In this document: in pieces, positions 57,156 through 64,000 of the stretch
Layout of the letters: the number at the start of each line of letters is the position of its first letter
How positions within the stretch are numbered: the stretch's first letter is position 1
From: Sphingopyxis panaciterrulae
Lineage (GTDB): Bacteria; Pseudomonadota; Alphaproteobacteria; Sphingomonadales; Sphingomonadaceae
Length of the DNA: 64,000 bases
NCBI RefSeq assembly: GCF_014199295.1
Contig: NZ_JACIJH010000011.1
Coordinates: 1-64,000 of the forward strand
Reading direction: 5' to 3'
Notes under the pieces: model-generated
What the model saw: the letters and a program-made list of their open reading frames with translations, nothing else
The model's database searches: none
Told to the model about the DNA's origin: nothing
Program-made: the position numbers and the translations under genes

Positions 57156-58823
57156 ATGCTGACCGCGCTGTCGATCGCCAATATCGTGCTCATCGAGCGG
57201 CTCGACCTCGATTTCGAGGGCGGGCTCGGCGTGCTCACGGGCGAGACGGGGGCGGGCAAGTCGATCCTGCTCGATGCGCTGGGCCTCGCGCTCGGGATGC
57301 GCGCCGATAGCGGATTGGTACGGCAGGGCGCCGACAAGGCGCAGGTCACGGCGAGTTTTGTGGCGCCCGCGCCGGGCGCGCCGCTCGCCGGCCTGCTCGC
57401 CGACAATGACATCGCGCTCGAACCCGGTGAGCCGCTGTTGATCCGCCGCACGCTGAAAGCCGACGGCGGCAGCCGCGCCTTCCTGAACGACCAGCCCTGC
57501 TCGGCGGCGCTGCTGCGCGAGGTCGGCGGGCATCTGGTCGAGATTCACGGCCAGCACGACGACCGCGGCCTGCTCGCGCCCGCCGGGCACCGCGCGCTGC
57601 TCGACATCTATGCGCGCGCCGACGCCGGTGCGGTGGCCGAGGCGCACGCCGCGTGGCGCGCCGCCGAGGCAAAGCTTGCGGCGGCGAAGACGGCGGTGAG
57701 CGAGGCGGAACGCGACCGCGAATGGCTCGAGCATTGCGTCGCCGAACTGCAGGTGCTCGCCCCGCAGCCGGGCGAGGAAGCCGAACTCGCCGAGGCGCGC
57801 GCCGCGATGCAGAAGGGGGAGAAGATCGCTGGCGATCTCGCGACGATCCTCGATGCGTTCGACGGCAGCGCGGGCGGCCCGGCGCTGCTGCGCGGCGCGG
57901 CGCGGCGGCTCGACCGGCTCGCGGGCGATCATGTGCTGCTTGCCGAGGCGCTCGCCAGCCTCGATCGCGCGATCATCGACGCCGACGAGGCCGAGTCGAA
58001 GCTGCAAGACGCGGCGCGCGCGATGGAATATGACCCCGAACGGCTCGAGGCGGCCGAAACGCGGCTGTTCGAACTGCGCGCGATGGCGCGCAAGCATGGG
58101 GTGCAGCCCGACGAGCTGCCGCCGCTCGCGGGCGACCTCGCGGTGCGGCTCGACGCGATCGAGGGTGGCAGTGCGGGGCTTGCGAAGCTCGAGGCGGCGG
58201 TCGCCGAAACCGCGGCCACCTATACCCACGCCGCAACCGCGCTCTCCGATCAGCGCGCCAGGGCAGCGGCGCGGCTCGACGCGGCGGTCGCCGGGGAACT
58301 CGCCCCGCTGAGACTCGACGCCGCGCGCTTCCAGACGCTCGTCGAGCGCCTTCCCGCCGAGCGCTGGGGTCCCGAAGGGATCGACCGCGTCGAATTTCTC
58401 ATCTCGACCAACCCCGGCGCGCCCTTCGCGCCGCTGGCGAAGATCGCAAGCGGCGGCGAACTCTCGCGCTTCATCCTCGCGCTCAAGGTCGCGCTCGCCG
58501 AGGAGGGCGGCGCCGACACGATCATCTTCGATGAAATCGACCGCGGCGTCGGCGGTGCGGTCGCGAGCGCGATCGGCGAACGGCTCGCGCGGCTGGCGGG
58601 CGCGGGCAAGCAATTGCTCGCGGTGACCCACAGCCCGCAGGTCGCCGCCAAGGGCGCGGCGCATTTCGTCATCGCCAAATCGAGCGAGGGAACGGTGACA
58701 CGAACGGGCGTCCGCGCCCTCGACCCCGCCGGCCGCCGCGAGGAAATCGCCCGCATGCTCTCCGGTGCCGAAGTGACGGCGGAAGCGCGCGCGCAGGCGG
58801 AGCGATTGCTGGAGGTGGTGTGA
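57156..58823 (+). CDS. recN: DNA repair protein RecN
   Basis: The 555-residue SMC-like protein has Walker A GETGAGKS (29-36), a long coiled-coil middle (about 150-370) and the C-terminal LASGGELSRFILALKVALA signature and DTIIFDEIDRGVGG Walker B. It acts in double-strand break repair. Its stop overlaps the ATG of the next gene by one base, beginning a chain of overlapping genes to ligA. Confidence 0.95.
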   Translation: MLTALSIANIVLIERLDLDFEGGLGVLTGETGAGKSILLDALGLALGMRADSGLVRQGADKAQVTASFVAPAPGAPLAGLLADNDIALEPGEPLLIRRTLKADGGSRAFLNDQPCSAALLREVGGHLVEIHGQHDDRGLLAPAGHRALLDIYARADAGAVAEAHAAWRAAEAKLAAAKTAVSEAERDREWLEHCVAELQVLAPQPGEEAELAEARAAMQKGEKIAGDLATILDAFDGSAGGPALLRGAARRLDRLAGDHVLLAEALASLDRAIIDADEAESKLQDAARAMEYDPERLEAAETRLFELRAMARKHGVQPDELPPLAGDLAVRLDAIEGGSAGLAKLEAAVAETAATYTHAATALSDQRARAAARLDAAVAGELAPLRLDAARFQTLVERLPAERWGPEGIDRVEFLISTNPGAPFAPLAKIASGGELSRFILALKVALAEEGGADTIIFDEIDRGVGGAVASAIGERLARLAGAGKQLLAVTHSPQVAAKGAAHFVIAKSSEGTVTRTGVRALDPAGRREEIARMLSGAEVTAEARAQAERLLEVV

Positions 58824-59181
58824 TGGCCGAACCGACGATCACCCTTTGGCGCCCGGTAGGGCTCGCAGAACTGGCGTTGATCCGCGAAAGCGGCATGCGC
58901 GCATTTCCGCCGCGTCTGCCTGAGCAACCGATCTTCTATCCGGTGACAACCGAGGATTATGCGATCAAGATCGCGCGCGACTGGAATGTGCGTGCGAGCG
59001 GCAGCGGCTATGTGACGCGTTTCGAGGTGCTGAAATCCTATCTCGACGGCTATCGGATCGAGACGGCGGGCGGCCGCGCGCATCAGGAATATTGGATTCC
59101 CGCCGAGGACCTCGACAATTTCAACGCCGCGATCGTCGGCGAAATCGCCGTGACGCGCGAATATCATCTCGAAGGCGAGGA

Positions 59182-59185
<4 letters not shown>
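58823..59185 (+). CDS. Small protein of the so-called ADP-ribosylation/crystallin J1 type
   Basis: The 120-residue protein has no obvious catalytic motif. Recognisable segments are RPVGLAELALIRESGMRAFP, PIFYPVTTEDYAIKIARDWN and RAHQEYWIPAEDLDNFNAAI. Proteins of this length and sequence type are widespread in proteobacteria and are annotated by weak similarity to crystallin J1/ADP-ribosylation proteins. Function unknown. It overlaps recN and the following GNAT gene. Confidence 0.7.
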
Positions 59186-62407
<3,222 letters not shown>

Positions 62408-62422
62408 AAACCGGCTATTTTC

Positions 62423-62499
62423 TTCGTCACTCCGGACCTGATCCGGGGCCCATGAAATCCGGGCCGGCAATGGATGCCGGATCAAGTCCGGCATGACGA
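62423..62499. repeat. Compound palindromic intergenic repeat, family B
   Basis: The unit starts TCGTCACTCCGGACCTGATC and ends with CCGGATCAAGTCCGGCATGA CGA in the complementary sense, giving nested hairpins of 77 bp between ligA and the desaturase gene. Confidence 0.7.
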
Positions 62500-62517
62500 G
62501 AGCGAGAAGCGGCGAGC

Positions 62518-63687
62518 ATGACAAAGCGCGATTATCTCCAGACCCTTATGCGCGATCTCGAATCGCATACCGAAGTCCGGCGCTTCGGCAGCGGCTGGCT
62601 GTCGGGCTTCTTCGGGCTGCTCTTCGCGATCACCGGCTTCTTTCTGGTCGTCGCGCTGCGCTTTCCCGACTGGTTCGCGACCCCCGAGCTCGAAATCGTC
62701 AAGAACTGGACCGGCTTTCGCGGCTTCGTCCACCTGACCCTGCTCGTCAGCTATGGCCTTGCGCTGCTCAGCCTGTTGCTGCGGCCCCGAAAAGTGCTCG
62801 GGCTGACCGCGCTGATGATCGGGCTCGCCGCGGCGCTGCTCGGCGGCGCCAATGTCCAGCCCGCCGAAACGCGCGACTGGGGCATTTTCTTCGGGCTCGA
62901 TTTCTTCATCGCCAACCTGCTCGTCACCGGCTTCATGTTCGCACCGCTCGAGCGCGCCTTCCCGCACCGCCGCACTCAAAGATTGTTCCGCACCGAATGG
63001 CGCGAGGATCTCTTCTATTATCTGGTCAGCACGATGTTCGTGCAGGTGCTGAGCTTCCTCGCGCTCGCGCCGCAGGCGTTCGTCAACGACCATACGAACA
63101 ATTGGGATGCCTTCCGCGCCGCGGTCGCGTCGCTGCCGTGGCTCGTCCAGTTCGCCATCGTCCTCGTCGCGTCCGATTTCGTGCAATATTGGTTCCACCG
63201 CAGCTTTCACCGCTTCCCCTTCCTCTGGGGCTTTCACGCGATCCACCACAGCGCGAAATCAATGGACTGGCTCGCGGGGTCGCGGATGCACTTCGTCGAG
63301 ATCATCCTGCTGCGCTCGATCACCTCGCTGCCGCTCTTCACGCTCGGTTTCGCACCCTCGGTGATGCAGGCCTATATCGGCTTCGTCTATGTCTGGTCGT
63401 CGCTGCTCCACGCCAATGTCGGGGGCAGTTTCAACCGGCTCGGCCACTGGCTCGCGACCCCACGCTTCCACCACTGGCACCACGGGCTCGAACGCGAGGC
63501 TTTCGACGTCAATTTCGCGATCCACTTCCCCTTCCTCGACAAGGTCTTCGGCACCTTCCACCTGCCGAAGGACCGCTGGCCCGAACATTACGGCATCCCC
63601 GAGGATGTGCCCAAGGCCTATTGGGGCCAGTTCCTCTATCCGTGGACACGCACGGGGAAAAAGACCGACGAGGCGCCGGCGGAATAG
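62518..63687 (+). CDS. Sterol desaturase/fatty acid hydroxylase-family membrane protein
   Basis: The 389-residue protein has several membrane segments (about 27-47, 72-88, 92-112, 122-142, 165-185, 207-225) and the three histidine clusters of the superfamily: HRSFH, HAIHH and HHWHH, ligands of a di-iron centre. It would hydroxylate or desaturate a lipid, perhaps a carotenoid, sterol-like or fatty acid. The substrate is unknown. Confidence 0.88.
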   Translation: MTKRDYLQTLMRDLESHTEVRRFGSGWLSGFFGLLFAITGFFLVVALRFPDWFATPELEIVKNWTGFRGFVHLTLLVSYGLALLSLLLRPRKVLGLTALMIGLAAALLGGANVQPAETRDWGIFFGLDFFIANLLVTGFMFAPLERAFPHRRTQRLFRTEWREDLFYYLVSTMFVQVLSFLALAPQAFVNDHTNNWDAFRAAVASLPWLVQFAIVLVASDFVQYWFHRSFHRFPFLWGFHAIHHSAKSMDWLAGSRMHFVEIILLRSITSLPLFTLGFAPSVMQAYIGFVYVWSSLLHANVGGSFNRLGHWLATPRFHHWHHGLEREAFDVNFAIHFPFLDKVFGTFHLPKDRWPEHYGIPEDVPKAYWGQFLYPWTRTGKKTDEAPAE

Positions 63688-63691
63688 GCCT

Positions 63692-63778
63692 TCGTCATTG
63701 CGAGGAGCCGAAGGCGACACGGCAATCCAGAGTGTGCGTAAACCGCTCTGGATTGCTTCGCTGCGCTCGCAATGACGA
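63692..63778. repeat. Palindromic intergenic repeat, family A
   Basis: An 87-bp unit from TCGTCATTGCGAGGAGCCGA to GCTCGCAATGACGA with inner arms CAATCCAGAG / CTCTGGATTG. It matches the copy at 50955-51052. Confidence 0.85.
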
Positions 63779-63838
63779 ATCCCATAGGACATTCTGTCCG
63801 CTTGCCCCGCCGCGCGCCGCCGCATAAGGCCTCGGACC

Positions 63839-64000
63839 GTGGGCATCCTTGCCGCCTTTCGCCGTCCCGGCATCCTGCTGTTGCTGCCCGTGCTGCTGGC
63901 GCTGGCGGCGCGCGTCTTCGTCGCGCCGGGCTGGATGATCGAGACCGACGGCGGCGGTTCGATCACGGTTCGCGTCTGTTCGGACCCGGCGAACCCCGGC
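63839..64000 (+). CDS. Partial gene, hydrophobic N-terminus (DUF2946-like), cut by the window edge
   Basis: The readable 54 residues have a membrane segment (LLLLPVLLALAARVFVAPGW) and then MIETDGGGSITVRVCSDP, a Cys-containing pattern seen in small DUF2946-type proteins. The likely start is GTG at 63839. The rest is outside the window. Confidence 0.5.
   Translation, partial: MGILAAFRRPGILLLLPVLLALAARVFVAPGWMIETDGGGSITVRVCSDPANPG

Noticed and set aside
62493-63827. Arg-rich 444-residue frame overlapping the desaturase gene
   Set aside because: Shifted-frame shadow of the His-box membrane protein gene.

Overview
The window is high-GC alphaproteobacterial DNA, most likely from a sphingomonad (Sphingomonas/Sphingopyxis group). 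This rests on protein resemblance: a BapA-type adhesin with an Asp-Ala tract, a Ti-type TraA relaxase, a MucR/Ros regulator, the rimP-nusA-ylxR-infB-rbfA order, and small palindromic intergenic repeats of the kind seen in sphingomonads. No rRNA, tRNA or CRISPR array was found.

Region 1 (about 1-13900) is a surface-adhesin locus. A 1571-residue Bap-like adhesin with about 540 residues of alternating Asp-Ala and three near-identical Ig-like repeats is followed by a complete type I secretion set (TolC-like, ABC ATPase with an N-terminal peptidase-like domain, HlyD-like adaptor). A very unusual 1035-residue protein, translationally coupled to the adaptor gene, carries a MurF-like Mur ligase at its C-terminus. 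A winged-helix regulator closes the locus.

Region 2 (about 13900-20950) is an IS-rich, decaying zone. An IS3 element sits inside the transposase gene of an IS5-family remnant, with inverted repeats and a 4-bp target duplication. It is followed by a small regulatory cluster (LuxR-type protein with a C-terminal membrane anchor, an orphan, a membrane protein, a second winged-helix protein), a trimeric-autotransporter (YadA-head) remnant cut by an IS21 remnant, an IS110 transposase, a broken CaiB/BaiF CoA-transferase gene and an IS3 scrap.

Region 3 (about 21100-36130) looks like an integrative mobilizable element. It has a DUF6118-like protein, TraA relaxase/helicase, TraC, TraD, a MucR-type regulator, an ECF sigma factor overlapping a degenerate nucleotidyltransferase, and a nucleotidyltransferase-HEPN protein. 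Its cargo is a two-gene module: a 1325-residue STAND/NACHT-like P-loop NTPase with a C-terminal PD-(D/E)XK nuclease, overlapping a DUF4143-type protein without its own ATPase domain. AlpA, a small ORF and a large serine recombinase follow. The cargo module is my best candidate for an undescribed, probably anti-phage, system.

Region 4 (about 36186-64000) is core chromosome: SleB cell-wall hydrolase, an ABC ATPase, rimP-nusA-ylxR-infB, a HigBA-like toxin-antitoxin pair placed between infB and rbfA, rbfA, YceI, a wax-ester synthase/DGAT, a cupin-like protein, a truncated haemoglobin divergent from an NsrR-like Rrf2 regulator, thymidine kinase, a GNAT protein, truB, rpsO, pnp, a cyclophilin, bamD, recN, a chain of overlapping small genes leading into ligA, a sterol-desaturase-family membrane protein, and the start of a further gene at the right edge. 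Several intergenic palindromic repeats are scattered through this part.
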